Assembly (NCBI GenBank): GCA_025462735.1
Contig: JAOAPC010000007.1
Location: 1 to 59,923 of the forward strand
DNA from: Acidobacteriaceae bacterium
Lineage (GTDB): Bacteria; Acidobacteriota; Terriglobia; Terriglobales; Acidobacteriaceae
Reading direction: 5' to 3'
Length of the DNA stretch: 59,923 bases
Shown here: positions 17,872-26,807 of the stretch, piece after piece
Layout of the letters: every line of letters begins with the position of its first letter
How positions within the stretch are numbered: position 1 is the stretch's first letter
Made by a program: the position numbers and the translations under genes
Notes under the pieces: model-generated
Database searches by the model: none
Told to the model about the DNA's origin: nothing
Seen by the model: the letters and a program-made list of their open reading frames with translations, nothing else

Positions 17872-18633
17872 ATGCTGCGCGTCGCAGAGAACCTAACTTC
17901 ACCATCCTTCCCGGTTAACCCGCAGAAATTCCAGCAGCGTGTGAATGCGGCTCCTTCAGAGCGGATTCTGGTCGTTGAAGACGATCATGCCGTGCAAAAA
18001 GCGTTACGGCGATTGTTTGAGGCTGAAGGGTATGCGGTACAAATCGCGCCAGACGGCAATGCCGCCGTGGAAATATTCAAGACCTCTGCGCCCTCAGCCG
18101 TGGTGCTCGATCTGCGGTTGCCCGGATTGTCCGGACGTGAAGTGTGCCGCGAATTCAAGCAGAGTTCTCCAGCCGTGCCGATCATTGTGTTGAGCGCGAC
18201 CAGCGATGTTTCCGATAAAGTTCTTTTGCTTGAACTCGGCGCCGATGATTACGTAACCAAGCCGTTCAGTCCACGCGAGCTGCTAGCCAGAGTGCGGGCT
18301 GCGTTGCGCCGCACGGTGCGCCCCGCCCCGACTGACAAATGCTCGTTTGACGACATCTTTGTTGATTTCACGAAAATGGAAGTCATTCGCGAGGGCAAGC
18401 CCATTGCCCTGACTGCTCAGGAATTCAAGACCCTGAAATTCATGGTACAGAATCCCGAGCGCGTGATTACGCGCGATGAACTTCTGAATGAGGTTTGGGG
18501 ATACCACAACTACCCCTCCACCCGCACCGTAGATAACCACATCCTCAAGCTGCGCCAAAAGCTGGAAAAGGACCCGGCAAATCCGGTTCATTTTCGCACC
18601 ATCCACGGTGTAGGCTATAAGTTCGTAGCCTGA
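17872..18633 (+). CDS. OmpR-family response regulator
   Basis: 253 residues. A non-conserved leader of about 30 residues is followed by the receiver domain (VVEDDH, phospho-acceptor Asp80 in VLDLRLPG, Lys in DDYVTKPFSPREL). A winged-helix DNA-binding domain (about 155-253) follows, with LTAQEFKTLKFMVQNPERVITRDELLNEVWG and RTVDNHILKLRQKLE ending in FRTIHGVGYKF. The sequence is KdpE/PhoB-like, but no kdp or pst genes are near. The sensor kinase begins 28 bases downstream, then a porin and a cupredoxin; all four genes are closely spaced on one strand and probably form one operon. Confidence 0.93.
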   Translation: MLRVAENLTSPSFPVNPQKFQQRVNAAPSERILVVEDDHAVQKALRRLFEAEGYAVQIAPDGNAAVEIFKTSAPSAVVLDLRLPGLSGREVCREFKQSSPAVPIIVLSATSDVSDKVLLLELGADDYVTKPFSPRELLARVRAALRRTVRPAPTDKCSFDDIFVDFTKMEVIREGKPIALTAQEFKTLKFMVQNPERVITRDELLNEVWGYHNYPSTRTVDNHILKLRQKLEKDPANPVHFRTIHGVGYKFVA

Positions 18634-18661
18634 AAATGGCGTCTCCGGTAAAAGGGACTGT

Positions 18662-20464
18662 ATGGTAACAATCCGGCTCAGAACCAAATTTTTGCTCTCG
18701 ATGGTTCTAATCTCAGCCGGATTGACCTCATTGAGCCTGTTGTTAGTGCGGCAAAGTGTGCGGTCGCAAGTCCGGCAGGAGATTTTTTCCGACCTCTACA
18801 ATTCCGTCAGCACCTTTGAAAGTTTTCAGCAAGAGCAAGAGATCACGCTGAGTCATTCAGCCGACCTTCTGGCAGACCTGCCGAACCTTCGCGCGTTGAT
18901 GACAACCAACCATGAAGCCACCATCCAGGATGGCTCAACGCCATTGTGGCAGCTTGCAGGCAGCGACCTGTTCGTCCTGGCAAATCGAAGCGGCAAAGTG
19001 GTGGCACTGCACACCAATCTTCCCGGGTTCACGTCGGAGATGGCGCAGAATTCGCTCACCTCATCATTGCAATCGGAGCGGCAGGAGCGCTGGTGGTTCG
19101 GGTCCAACCACCTTTATGAGATCTTTCTGAAGCCAATTTATTTCGGACCGGCATCGGCGGGCCGTTTGCTTGGCTTTCTTGTAATCGGGCGTGAAATTGA
19201 TCAGCAAGTCGCAGCGCAAATCGGACGCGTCGCGAGCAGTCGAGTCGCTTTCTTTTACGGCGATGCTATTGTCACCAGCACCCTGACTCCGGCGAACCAA
19301 TCGGAACTGATGAAGCAGAAGTTGCCAGGCTCCCAACGCTCGCAACCGGCATCCCTGGAATTGGGAAGCGAGCGTTTTCTTGCGACCACTCTCGACCTGT
19401 CGCACAACAGAAATCCAAATGTGAGATTGATTGTCCTCAAGTCTTACGACGAGGCCACTGCTTTTCTGCAAAAAATCAATCGCTTCCTGCTGGCCCTGGG
19501 GCTGCTCGCAGTGCTGGTCGGAAGCGCGCTTGTCTTTTTCATTTCGCACACATTTACCAGGCCTCTTTCCAGCCTGTTGGCGGGAGTTGCGGCCCTCGAG
19601 CGCGGCGATTTCACTTACGCCCTGGATGCGAGGGGCGGAGACGAAGTCGCCGAGCTGACCCGCGCCTTCGACCGGATGAGAGAGAGTCTGGCCAGGACGC
19701 AGCAGAATCTGCTTGAATCCGAGCGGCTTGCCACCATTGGAAGAATGGCGAGTTCCATTTCTCACGACCTGCGGCACTCGCTGGCTGCCATCGTGGCCAA
19801 TGCCGAATTTCTTTGCGAGCCGCACCTTTCGCCCGGGCAGAGGGAAGAGCTGTATCAGGAAGTACGTGCTGCGGTCGGTCGCATGACCGAACTGATCGAC
19901 TCGTTGCTTGAGTTCTCCCGTACCAGCGCTTCACTCCGCCCGACTTATGGAAGTTTGCGGGATACGATTGACGGCGCCATCGAGGCCGTGAAATCTAATC
20001 CGCAATTCCGCGACATTCCGATCGCCGTCAAAGAGAGTGGCAACGTTGAAGGCTGGTTTGACCACCGCAAGCTGGAGAGAGCATTTTCCAATCTTCTTCT
20101 GAACGCTTGCGAATCGGTCGATGCACATTTCGGGAAGATTAATGTATCGATCTCGGAGATGGTGGACGGGGTCGAAATCACGATTACCGATAACGGCCGG
20201 GGCGTCCCGAACTCAATTCGGGGCACTCTGTTTGAACCTTTTGTGAGCCAGGGTAAGGAGAACGGTACCGGACTGGGACTGACGGTCGTGCAGAAGATTA
20301 TTCAAGACCACGGCGGCGAAGTCGCGGTTGAACGAACTTCGCCCGAAGGCACAGTTTTCCGTCTCACAATCCCGCGCCCGGCTCCCACCGCTGCCGTCAA
20401 CGAGCAGGGAACAGCTGAGGATTCGGTCCCCGCAGGCAGCGTAAACTCTACGAAACGGGTTTAA
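18662..20464 (+). CDS. Membrane sensor histidine kinase
   Basis: 600 residues. A first membrane helix (about residues 10-29) is followed by a periplasmic sensor region of roughly 245 residues that reads like a Cache/CHASE fold (LFVLANRSGKVVALHTNLPG, GRLLGFLVIGREIDQQV). A second helix (about 277-302) leads to a HAMP domain (TRPLSSLLAGVAALERGDFTYAL in part). HisKA has H-box ISHDLRHSLAAIVANAEFL, and the HATPase domain has NLLLNACESV, ITDNGRGVP, FEPFVSQ and GTGLGLTVV. It is the cognate partner of the OmpR-type regulator upstream. The ligand is unknown; the porin and cupredoxin genes behind it suggest a metal or a nutrient taken up through the outer membrane. Confidence 0.92.
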   Translation: MVTIRLRTKFLLSMVLISAGLTSLSLLLVRQSVRSQVRQEIFSDLYNSVSTFESFQQEQEITLSHSADLLADLPNLRALMTTNHEATIQDGSTPLWQLAGSDLFVLANRSGKVVALHTNLPGFTSEMAQNSLTSSLQSERQERWWFGSNHLYEIFLKPIYFGPASAGRLLGFLVIGREIDQQVAAQIGRVASSRVAFFYGDAIVTSTLTPANQSELMKQKLPGSQRSQPASLELGSERFLATTLDLSHNRNPNVRLIVLKSYDEATAFLQKINRFLLALGLLAVLVGSALVFFISHTFTRPLSSLLAGVAALERGDFTYALDARGGDEVAELTRAFDRMRESLARTQQNLLESERLATIGRMASSISHDLRHSLAAIVANAEFLCEPHLSPGQREELYQEVRAAVGRMTELIDSLLEFSRTSASLRPTYGSLRDTIDGAIEAVKSNPQFRDIPIAVKESGNVEGWFDHRKLERAFSNLLLNACESVDAHFGKINVSISEMVDGVEITITDNGRGVPNSIRGTLFEPFVSQGKENGTGLGLTVVQKIIQDHGGEVAVERTSPEGTVFRLTIPRPAPTAAVNEQGTAEDSVPAGSVNSTKRV

Positions 20465-20507
20465 GCTAAGTCCGTCTTACCCATTGATACGTTTTCGGGA
20501 GGGGAAC

Positions 20508-22064
20508 TTGAAACCGCGAACCATCCATTTCAGCCGTTCCTTGAGATTTTTTGCCGCGGCGATTACCTTCGGCGCCAGCGCTTTACTGGCAACAGCGCAG
20601 CAAACGACCAGTGCCACGCAGGATTCCGACTTGGCAGATTCCGTTCGCCAGCTGCGCGAGCAGATTCAAGAGTTGCGCACGGCCGTCTCCGAAATCAAAT
20701 CCGAATCAGCACAATACCGTGCCGAGAACCAGGAATTGCGCAACGAACTGGAGAACATCCTAACGAAATCAGGTGCGGCGCAGAACGGGCCGGCGGAGAA
20801 TGCTTCCGCAGCTCAGAATAACAATGTCTCAACCGCTCCGACCGAACAGCGAGTTTCCTCTCTCGAAGAGACCACGCAAGTCGTGCAGAGCGAGCTGCGC
20901 ACCCTCTACCAGACGAAAGTTGAGAGCGCTTCAAAATATCGCGTGCGGCTCTCGGGTTTGGTGCTGCTGAATCTGTTTCACAATCGCGGCGAGGTAGATA
21001 ACTTCGACGTCCCCACTTATGCATCCGCGACTGGACCTTACGGTGTAACTCCTGGATTCGGTGCCACTGTGCGGCAGTCGGAATTTGGGCTGGAAGTTTT
21101 CGGGCCGCAGCTGGCCGGGGCGAAAACGCGGGGCGAAGTCCAATTGGATTTCGGAGGGGGGTTCCCGGCGGGCGCACTCGACGGCATCAACACAGGCATA
21201 GTGCGGCTGCGCACCGCAAACATGCGTCTGGACTGGGAGAACACTTCGTTGATCGTCGGGCAGGACAGTCTGTTTATTTCGCCGAACTCGCCTACATCTT
21301 TCGCATCTCTGCTGGTTCCGAGCCTCGGCTACTCGGGCAATCTGTGGGCGTGGACACCGCAAGTGCGGGTTGAACACAAGTTCAACCTTACGGACGACCA
21401 GAATATTTCTGTTCAGGGCGGCATTTTGGATAACGTTACCGGAGAGCCTTCCTACGGCTCGCGCCGCCGACCGCAGGCCGGTGAGGCATCGGGGCAGCCC
21501 GCGTATGCGGCGCGGACTGCATGGACGAGAAGCATGAATGGAAGACCGCTCACCTTGGGAGCGAGCGGATATTACTCCAGGCAAAACTGGGGTTCGGGTT
21601 GGACGGTTGATGGCTGGGCAGTGGTCGGCGACTGGCGTGTTCCTATTTATTCCAAGCTTGAATTCTCCGGAGAGTTTTACCGGGGCAAGGCCGTAGGCGG
21701 CCTGGGCGGTGGGATTGGGCAGTCTGTGCTTTTTAGCGGGATCCCTAATTCTTTTCCGGATTTCAGACCTTTAAACTCCGCCGGTGGATGGTCGCAACTC
21801 AAATTTACCGCCAGCTCACGACTCGAATTCAACGGAGCGTTTGGCGCTGATAATCCCTTTGCGAGTGATATTCATGCACTCTCGTTGCCTGTAGGTGTCT
21901 ATCCATCTGTGCTGACGGCGAATCGGAGCGAATTATTGAATTTCATTTACCGGCCTCGTTCCGACCTGCTGCTTTCAGGCGAATACCGGCATTTGCGGAC
22001 TTCTCAGATTGGCAATTACTACAGCGCCGATCAAGTGAATCTAATGATGGGAGTGTTGTTCTGA
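20508..22064 (+). CDS. Outer-membrane porin-like protein with N-terminal coiled coil
   Basis: 518 residues from a TTG start at 20508, chosen because GGGAGGGG lies just upstream; a second TTG at 20484 lacks that. A signal peptide ends LLATAQQ. Residues about 45-95 form a coiled coil (SVRQLREQIQELRTAVSEIK, then YRAENQELRNELENIL), as in DcaP-like and other trimeric porins. A Gln/Asn/Ala linker leads to a long amphipathic region with short beta strands ending in aromatic residues, and the C-terminus is VNLMMGVLF. This is a beta-barrel pattern. It overlaps the cupredoxin gene by one base (TGATG), so translation is probably coupled. Confidence 0.82.
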   Translation: MKPRTIHFSRSLRFFAAAITFGASALLATAQQTTSATQDSDLADSVRQLREQIQELRTAVSEIKSESAQYRAENQELRNELENILTKSGAAQNGPAENASAAQNNNVSTAPTEQRVSSLEETTQVVQSELRTLYQTKVESASKYRVRLSGLVLLNLFHNRGEVDNFDVPTYASATGPYGVTPGFGATVRQSEFGLEVFGPQLAGAKTRGEVQLDFGGGFPAGALDGINTGIVRLRTANMRLDWENTSLIVGQDSLFISPNSPTSFASLLVPSLGYSGNLWAWTPQVRVEHKFNLTDDQNISVQGGILDNVTGEPSYGSRRRPQAGEASGQPAYAARTAWTRSMNGRPLTLGASGYYSRQNWGSGWTVDGWAVVGDWRVPIYSKLEFSGEFYRGKAVGGLGGGIGQSVLFSGIPNSFPDFRPLNSAGGWSQLKFTASSRLEFNGAFGADNPFASDIHALSLPVGVYPSVLTANRSELLNFIYRPRSDLLLSGEYRHLRTSQIGNYYSADQVNLMMGVLF

Positions 22065-22789
22065 TGCAACACCGGATCTGCGCAGTCCTAATTTGCGCCG
22101 CAACCTTGCTGTGCGCAGGTGGATATGGATACGCGCAAGAGGTCACTCTCTCAGCGCGAGTCAAGGTCACAGAGAATGACCGCAATTTGGAATCATTGCA
22201 TGCTGAGAATGTTGTGGTCTGGCTGACTCCGATTGGGGCACAACCGGTGACCAGGTTCGTTCCCAAACAACCGATGCGTCTGACGCAGCACAACAAGAGC
22301 TTCGAGCCGCATCTGTTAGTGGTTCCGGTGGGGGCCATGGTGCAGTTTCCTAACCGTGACCCTTTCTTCCATAACGTGTTTTCGCTTTTTGAGGGGAAGA
22401 GGTTCGACTTGGGACTGTATGAGGCTGGAACCACTCGCAACGTGAGCTTCGATCGGCCCGGGATCTCTTTCATTTTTTGTAATATTCACGCCGAGATGAG
22501 CGCTATCGTGATCGCGCTGGAGACTCCCTACTATGGGATTTCCAATCGTAAGGGCGAAATAGTCATTCCGGGGGTTCCGGTCGGGCACTATACGATGAAG
22601 GCCTGGTCGGAAACCGCCCTACCGGAAAATCTCAACGCGCTGACACGAGACGTTACAGTTTCAGAGAACAGCACTACCCTGGGCGTTTTGCAGATCACCG
22701 GGGGGACGACCTCCACTGCCCACAAGAATAAGTTTGGAATGGATTACGAGCCCCCCGCTCCCAACAGCCCCGCCTACGACCGGCCCTGA
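22064..22789 (+). CDS. Periplasmic cupredoxin (blue copper) protein with C-terminal beta domain
   Basis: 241 residues. A signal peptide (about 1-25, ending YGYAQ) is followed by a plastocyanin-like domain that contains VPVGAMVQFPNRDPFFHNVFS and FIFCNIHAEMSAIV. His103, Cys139, His142 and Met145 match the usual type-1 copper ligand set (H...C-x2-H-x2-M), as in proteins often labelled methylamine utilization proteins. Residues about 155-215 form a carboxypeptidase-regulatory-like domain (GEIVIPGVPVGHYTMKAW). It probably carries copper or electrons in the periplasm and is the last gene of the operon with a two-component system and a porin. Confidence 0.85.
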   Translation: MQHRICAVLICAATLLCAGGYGYAQEVTLSARVKVTENDRNLESLHAENVVVWLTPIGAQPVTRFVPKQPMRLTQHNKSFEPHLLVVPVGAMVQFPNRDPFFHNVFSLFEGKRFDLGLYEAGTTRNVSFDRPGISFIFCNIHAEMSAIVIALETPYYGISNRKGEIVIPGVPVGHYTMKAWSETALPENLNALTRDVTVSENSTTLGVLQITGGTTSTAHKNKFGMDYEPPAPNSPAYDRP

Positions 22790-22870
22790 AAGTTCTGACA
22801 AGAAAATGACTGCGAGTTGAAAAGGTGGTGACACTTCTACAGGGCGTCCGGCCGACGATGGTTGCAATTG

Positions 22871-22898
22871 GGGACGGGCAACTTTCCATGAGCTGCCC
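22871..22898 (+). terminator. Weak hairpin after the cupredoxin operon
   Basis: ACGGGCA and TGCCCGT are separated by about 14 bases, with an inner CT/AG pairing. It lies about 80 bases after the operon and has no T-run, so a terminator role is tentative. Confidence 0.3.
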
Positions 22899-22955
22899 GT
22901 GATCGCACATTCAATATGAAAACTCCACCCCGCAAGGGAGTAAAATTCTCCCGCT

Positions 22956-23396
22956 ATGGCTCCCAAGGCTGCATATTCCACTCCCATGTTGCACGTCGCC
23001 GATGTCGCGCGTTCGATCCGCTTCTATGGGCTGCTAGGGTTCGATCTTATTGACACGGAAGGTAGCACTGGAAGCCTTGGGTGGGCACGCATGCATTGCC
23101 AGGGTGGAGCGCTGATGTTCTTGCTGGCCGAGGAACCTATCGTTCCCTCCGCCCAGTCCATCCTGCTCGCCATGTACACGCCGGACTTGCCAGCCCTGCG
23201 TGAACATGTTCTGGCAAATGATGTGCAGGCGCCGTCGATCACCTATCCAGATTACATGCCGAGCGGCCAGATGACGCTGACCGATCCGGACGGCTACATA
23301 ATCGGCATCAATCATTGGGGCGATGCGGAACATGAGGTATGGCTGAAGAGCCTGGAGCAGAAGAACAAATCGGGGAGGTTGCGAGTTGCCACGTGA
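22956..23396 (+). CDS. VOC-superfamily (glyoxalase/dioxygenase-like) protein
   Basis: 146 residues with the paired beta-alpha-beta-beta-beta pattern of the vicinal oxygen chelate fold: PMLHVADVARSIRFYGLLGFDL at the start, GGALMFLLAEEP, and TLTDPDGYIIGINHW at the end. These proteins bind a metal or a small molecule and range from glyoxalases to antibiotic-binding proteins. Here the substrate is unknown. A small membrane-protein gene follows after 16 bases on the same strand. Confidence 0.85.
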   Translation: MAPKAAYSTPMLHVADVARSIRFYGLLGFDLIDTEGSTGSLGWARMHCQGGALMFLLAEEPIVPSAQSILLAMYTPDLPALREHVLANDVQAPSITYPDYMPSGQMTLTDPDGYIIGINHWGDAEHEVWLKSLEQKNKSGRLRVAT

Positions 23397-23412
23397 TTAA
23401 CAGGAGGGCAGT

Positions 23413-23781
23413 ATGCATCGAGAACGCGCACTGAAAGTTGTGTTAGTGCTGGTCGGATTGATTTTTACGGCGGGCATTTATCCGTTGACGATGTTTTTCT
23501 CGCGAGAGCCGGCGTTGGCGATGATGCTCAGCCTCTATGTCACGCTCGGAATTTTCCTGTTGCTGGCGGCGCGGAACCCGTCGGCGCATCGCAGCCTGAT
23601 CGCCTTCACCGCATGGTCGAGTTTTGCTCATGCTGCGGTTATGGGAACTCAGGCATACATGAAATTTGTCGAGCGCCATGAGCTGCTAGGTGTGGCTGTC
23701 TTCGTCATTATTGGTGTAGCCCTGATCGCCCTGGCTCCTGCGAAGCAAAGCGGCGAGCAAGTATCGGCAGTAGGCGCGTAG
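23413..23781 (+). CDS. Small integral membrane protein (DUF6632-like)
   Basis: 122 residues with four hydrophobic segments (about 8-30, 35-52, 62-80 and 91-108). The pattern SREPALAMMLSLYVTLGIFLL, then NPSAHRSLIAFTAWSSFAHA, is one I associate with a small family of uncharacterised inner-membrane proteins. AGGAGGG lies eight bases before the ATG. It is probably cotranscribed with the VOC gene. Function is unknown. Confidence 0.72.
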   Translation: MHRERALKVVLVLVGLIFTAGIYPLTMFFSREPALAMMLSLYVTLGIFLLLAARNPSAHRSLIAFTAWSSFAHAAVMGTQAYMKFVERHELLGVAVFVIIGVALIALAPAKQSGEQVSAVGA

Positions 23782-23805
23782 GGTCAGCACACGTTCGGAC
23801 CAATG

Positions 23806-24348
23806 TCATCTACGCAGCAGCTTCCTCGCCAAGGCGCGTGCAATCGTAATCGGATGAGTTGCCAAAGTGCAGAATTGGCCTAAGATGCTTTGCGGCTCGT
23901 GGAAGACGCCGAGTTGTCTCAACACCGTACCACGGTCGTAGTAGATTTTTTCACCGGCCAGACGATCGTCGGAGTCGAAGGTGTACACGGCGCAAAGCGG
24001 GACCGCGACTCTTCGTCCTGTGGCGGGAAGACCGCGCCAGGGTCCGAGTTGCGTACCGTGAATCACGACTTCGAGCAGGATGGCGTCATCTGTAACGTGC
24101 CGGCGCTTGACCTCGATTTCTAGGTCGGGCAGCGCTTTCATCATCTGCTCGTAAAATAGGCGGACTCCGCTCCCGCCTTCATAGTGTTCACCCCAGGCCT
24201 CGTCGTCGTAACGCGCAGTATTGCCGAAGGTGTGGAGAACGCCTTCCAGATCATGCGCGTTCTCAAGTCGAACGTGTTGCTCAACAATCGCTATACGAGC
24301 CGACCGCCCGTTTTTCTCCGCTCCCGACGGAATCGATGCGGTTGCCAT
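23806..24348 (-). CDS. SnoaL-like polyketide cyclase/ester-binding protein
   Basis: 180 residues from the ATG at 24348 with GGAGG five bases upstream. The NTF2-like fold is suggested by IVEQHVRLENAHDLEGVLHTFG, SGVRLFYEQMMKALPDLEIEV and GPWRGLPATGRRVAVPLCAVYTF, the SnoaL pattern of a small cone-shaped pocket protein. The C-terminal 30 residues (HPITIARALARKLLRR) are extra and basic. The substrate is unknown. It is convergent with the membrane protein gene. Confidence 0.8.
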   Translation of the reverse strand: MATASIPSGAEKNGRSARIAIVEQHVRLENAHDLEGVLHTFGNTARYDDEAWGEHYEGGSGVRLFYEQMMKALPDLEIEVKRRHVTDDAILLEVVIHGTQLGPWRGLPATGRRVAVPLCAVYTFDSDDRLAGEKIYYDRGTVLRQLGVFHEPQSILGQFCTLATHPITIARALARKLLRR

Positions 24349-24503
24349 ATGCACCTCCAGACGCGTTTACGAAACGCGCGGTTCTAGCCAAAGATATTAC
24401 ATCCATTGACAATTCTTTACGCATAACTGCCTCCAGTTCAGCGGTTTGCCGCAACTTTCCTCATGTAACCGTGTTCTTACTTATAGGTTCGGAGGCGATG
24501 TAT

Positions 24504-25043
24504 ATGAAAGTACGAACGTTAGTTCTTGGTTTGGGAATGACGGCATCGGCGCTGTCGTTCTCGGTGCAGAATGCGATGGCATCTTTGCCGGGAACGGAAG
24601 CGATTGAGAAACAAGTGAGACATGAGTTGAACATGCTCCCCTATGGGAATGTGTTCGATTACATGACCTTCACGGTGGATGCAAACAACAACGTCACGCT
24701 GAGTGGAGAGGTCACGAATCCGGTAGTCAAGAGTGATGCGGGAAATGTGGTGAAGAGAATCGCAGGAGTCGAGCACGTGAATAATCAGATTCAGGTGCTG
24801 CCGCTATCTCCCATGGATGATGGCTTGCGCATCCGGCTGTTCCGCACTATTTATGGCTATCCAACGCTGCAGAAGTATTCATTGGGAGTCAATAAGTCGA
24901 TCCGCATTATTGTAGATAACGGCCATGTGACACTGATGGGTGTCGTCGACAATGAAATGGACAAGAACGTTGCCGGTATCCGAGCGAATAGCGTCCCGGG
25001 AATCTTCTCTGTCGATAACCAGTTGAGAGTTGTGGAAGGCTAA
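24504..25043 (+). CDS. Periplasmic protein with two BON domains
   Basis: 179 residues; the ATG at 24504 is eight bases after GGAGG, while an ATG at 24498 is too close to it. A signal peptide (about 1-28, ending NAMA) is followed by two BON domains: one about residues 33-98 (VTLSGEVTNPVVKSDAGNVV, GVEHVNNQIQVLP) and one about 105-178 (VTLMGVVDNEMDKNVAGIRA, GIFSVDNQLRVV). BON domains bind phospholipid or membrane surfaces and occur in osmotic-stress proteins such as OsmY. It is monocistronic, with a terminator. Confidence 0.85.
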   Translation: MKVRTLVLGLGMTASALSFSVQNAMASLPGTEAIEKQVRHELNMLPYGNVFDYMTFTVDANNNVTLSGEVTNPVVKSDAGNVVKRIAGVEHVNNQIQVLPLSPMDDGLRIRLFRTIYGYPTLQKYSLGVNKSIRIIVDNGHVTLMGVVDNEMDKNVAGIRANSVPGIFSVDNQLRVVEG

Positions 25044-25055
25044 TTCTCTTAGGTA

Positions 25056-25080
25056 CGAGGCCCGAAAGGGCCTCGCATTA
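25056..25080 (+). terminator. Rho-independent terminator after the BON gene
   Basis: An 8-bp stem CGAGGCCC/GGGCCTCG with a GAAA tetraloop, followed by a moderately T-rich stretch, 12 bases after the stop codon. Confidence 0.8.
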
Positions 25081-25232
25081 TTGTTCTTGGATTCTCTGCA
25101 AAAAAGGCCCACGCGCACTGGCTTCACTCTCCCTCAGATTTCTTGTTGCCGCGACTAATAGACATGTGATAAACATTGCCGACCTCAGAGACGGTTGCAT
25201 GCGGCTCTCGCCGTCGAAAAGGGGAGGCAGCT

Positions 25233-26711
25233 ATGTCCGATCAGGCGGTCGCAATTGCCAACCGCAGCAGCGGTGACTACAGCATCCCGCGGGTGATCGT
25301 GGCCTCCGCGGTCGGCACCATGATCGAGTGGTACGACTTCTACATCTTTGGCAGCCTGGCTGCGGTCCTGGCCCTGAAGTTTTATCCTCCGGGGAACGAC
25401 ACGGTCGCCGTCATAGCGTACTTAGCGACGTTTGCCGTGGGATTCGTGGTCCGGCCGTTTGGAGCGCTGTTTTTCGGCCGCATCGGTGACTTAGTCGGAC
25501 GCAAATATGCATTCCTGGTCACGCTTTCGATCATGGGCTTGTCTACTTTCCTGATTGGGCTGATGCCGTCCTACGCGACCGCTGGTTGGTTTGCGCCGGC
25601 CGCGCTCATCGGTATCAGAGTGCTGCAGGGACTGGCGCTTGGCGGAGAATACGGCGGCGCCGCCGTCTATGTGGGCGAGCATGTCCCAGACAATAAGCGT
25701 GGCTATTACACCAGCTTTATTCAGATTACGGCTACGCTCGGCCTGTTCGTTTCCTTGATCGTGATTTTGATCACGCAGTCTTCGATGACCAAGGAGCAAT
25801 TTCAAGCTTACGGTTGGCGCATTCCTTTCCTGATTTCGATAGTGTTGGTGGCAATCTCGCTTTACATCCGACTGAAGATGAAAGAGTCGCCCATTTTCGC
25901 TCACATCAAGAGTACCGGACAGGCCTCGACGCAACCTCTTAAAGACGCATTCACCAAATGGAGCAATCTGAAGCAGGTACTGATTTCGCTATTCGGCGCG
26001 ACCGCCGGCCAGGGCGTGGTGTGGTATACGGGGCAGTTCTACGCGCTGTTCTACATGCAGACGATTCTGAAAATAAACCCTCGCACCGCCAACATCGTAG
26101 TTGCGCTGGCGCTGTTGTTTGGAATGCCGTTCTTCACCGTTGTCGGTGCGCTCTCTGACCGCGTTGGCCGGAAGAAGCTGATGATGGCCGGTTGCCTGCT
26201 CGCCGTGCTTACTTACATTCCAATCTACAAAGCCATGGAACGGGCGGCCGGCAATAACGTGGTCACTTTGAAATCCGCGCGCAATAAAGTCACCGGCGCA
26301 ATCAGCCTGACGCCCTTGACCACCGACGCCTCGGGTGCGCTTGTCCCCGCCAAAGAAGCGGCGAATCCGAATTGTCCGTTGCTGGTCGCGCTGGTATTTG
26401 TCCAGGTAATTTACGTGTGCCTGGTTTACGGGCCGATCGCGGCTTACCTGATCGAGGCGTTTCCGGCGAAGGTGCGCTACACCTCGCTTTCGTTGCCTTA
26501 CCACATCGGCAACGGCGTCTTTGGAGGACTTTTGCCACTCATCGGCCTGTCTTTGTGTGCCGCCACCGGCAACATATACGCCGGGTTGTACTACCCGATG
26601 ATCGTCGCCGGCATGACGTTCATCGTCGGAAGCCTGCTGTTGCGCGAAACTCACGGGCGCCGTATTTGGGACGAAGTCTCGGGTCGTTCGGTCGTTGTTT
26701 CCGGACGCTGA
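25233..26711 (+). CDS. MFS transporter, metabolite:H+ symporter (MHS) family
   Basis: 492 residues with about 12 membrane helices. The start follows GGGGAGG by five bases. MHS signatures are ASAVGTMIEWYDFYIFGSLA, RPFGALFFGRIGDLVGRK (the conserved GxLxDRxGRK-type loop), GLALGGEYGGAAVYVGEHVP and LSDRVGRKKLM. Members such as ProP, KgtP and ShiA import proline/betaine, 2-oxoglutarate or shikimate with protons. A hydrophilic stretch of about 45 residues (around VTLKSARNKVTGAISLTPL) is inserted between late helices. The substrate cannot be told from context. Confidence 0.9.
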   Translation: MSDQAVAIANRSSGDYSIPRVIVASAVGTMIEWYDFYIFGSLAAVLALKFYPPGNDTVAVIAYLATFAVGFVVRPFGALFFGRIGDLVGRKYAFLVTLSIMGLSTFLIGLMPSYATAGWFAPAALIGIRVLQGLALGGEYGGAAVYVGEHVPDNKRGYYTSFIQITATLGLFVSLIVILITQSSMTKEQFQAYGWRIPFLISIVLVAISLYIRLKMKESPIFAHIKSTGQASTQPLKDAFTKWSNLKQVLISLFGATAGQGVVWYTGQFYALFYMQTILKINPRTANIVVALALLFGMPFFTVVGALSDRVGRKKLMMAGCLLAVLTYIPIYKAMERAAGNNVVTLKSARNKVTGAISLTPLTTDASGALVPAKEAANPNCPLLVALVFVQVIYVCLVYGPIAAYLIEAFPAKVRYTSLSLPYHIGNGVFGGLLPLIGLSLCAATGNIYAGLYYPMIVAGMTFIVGSLLLRETHGRRIWDEVSGRSVVVSGR

Positions 26712-26807
26712 AGGGTTGCGCGCGAAAATTTTGCGACGCAGGCGCAGCCATTGGTCTGAAGGCCGGCGCTGATCTGCAGTCCCCGTTCATTCTGCTATGC
26801 TCCAGGC

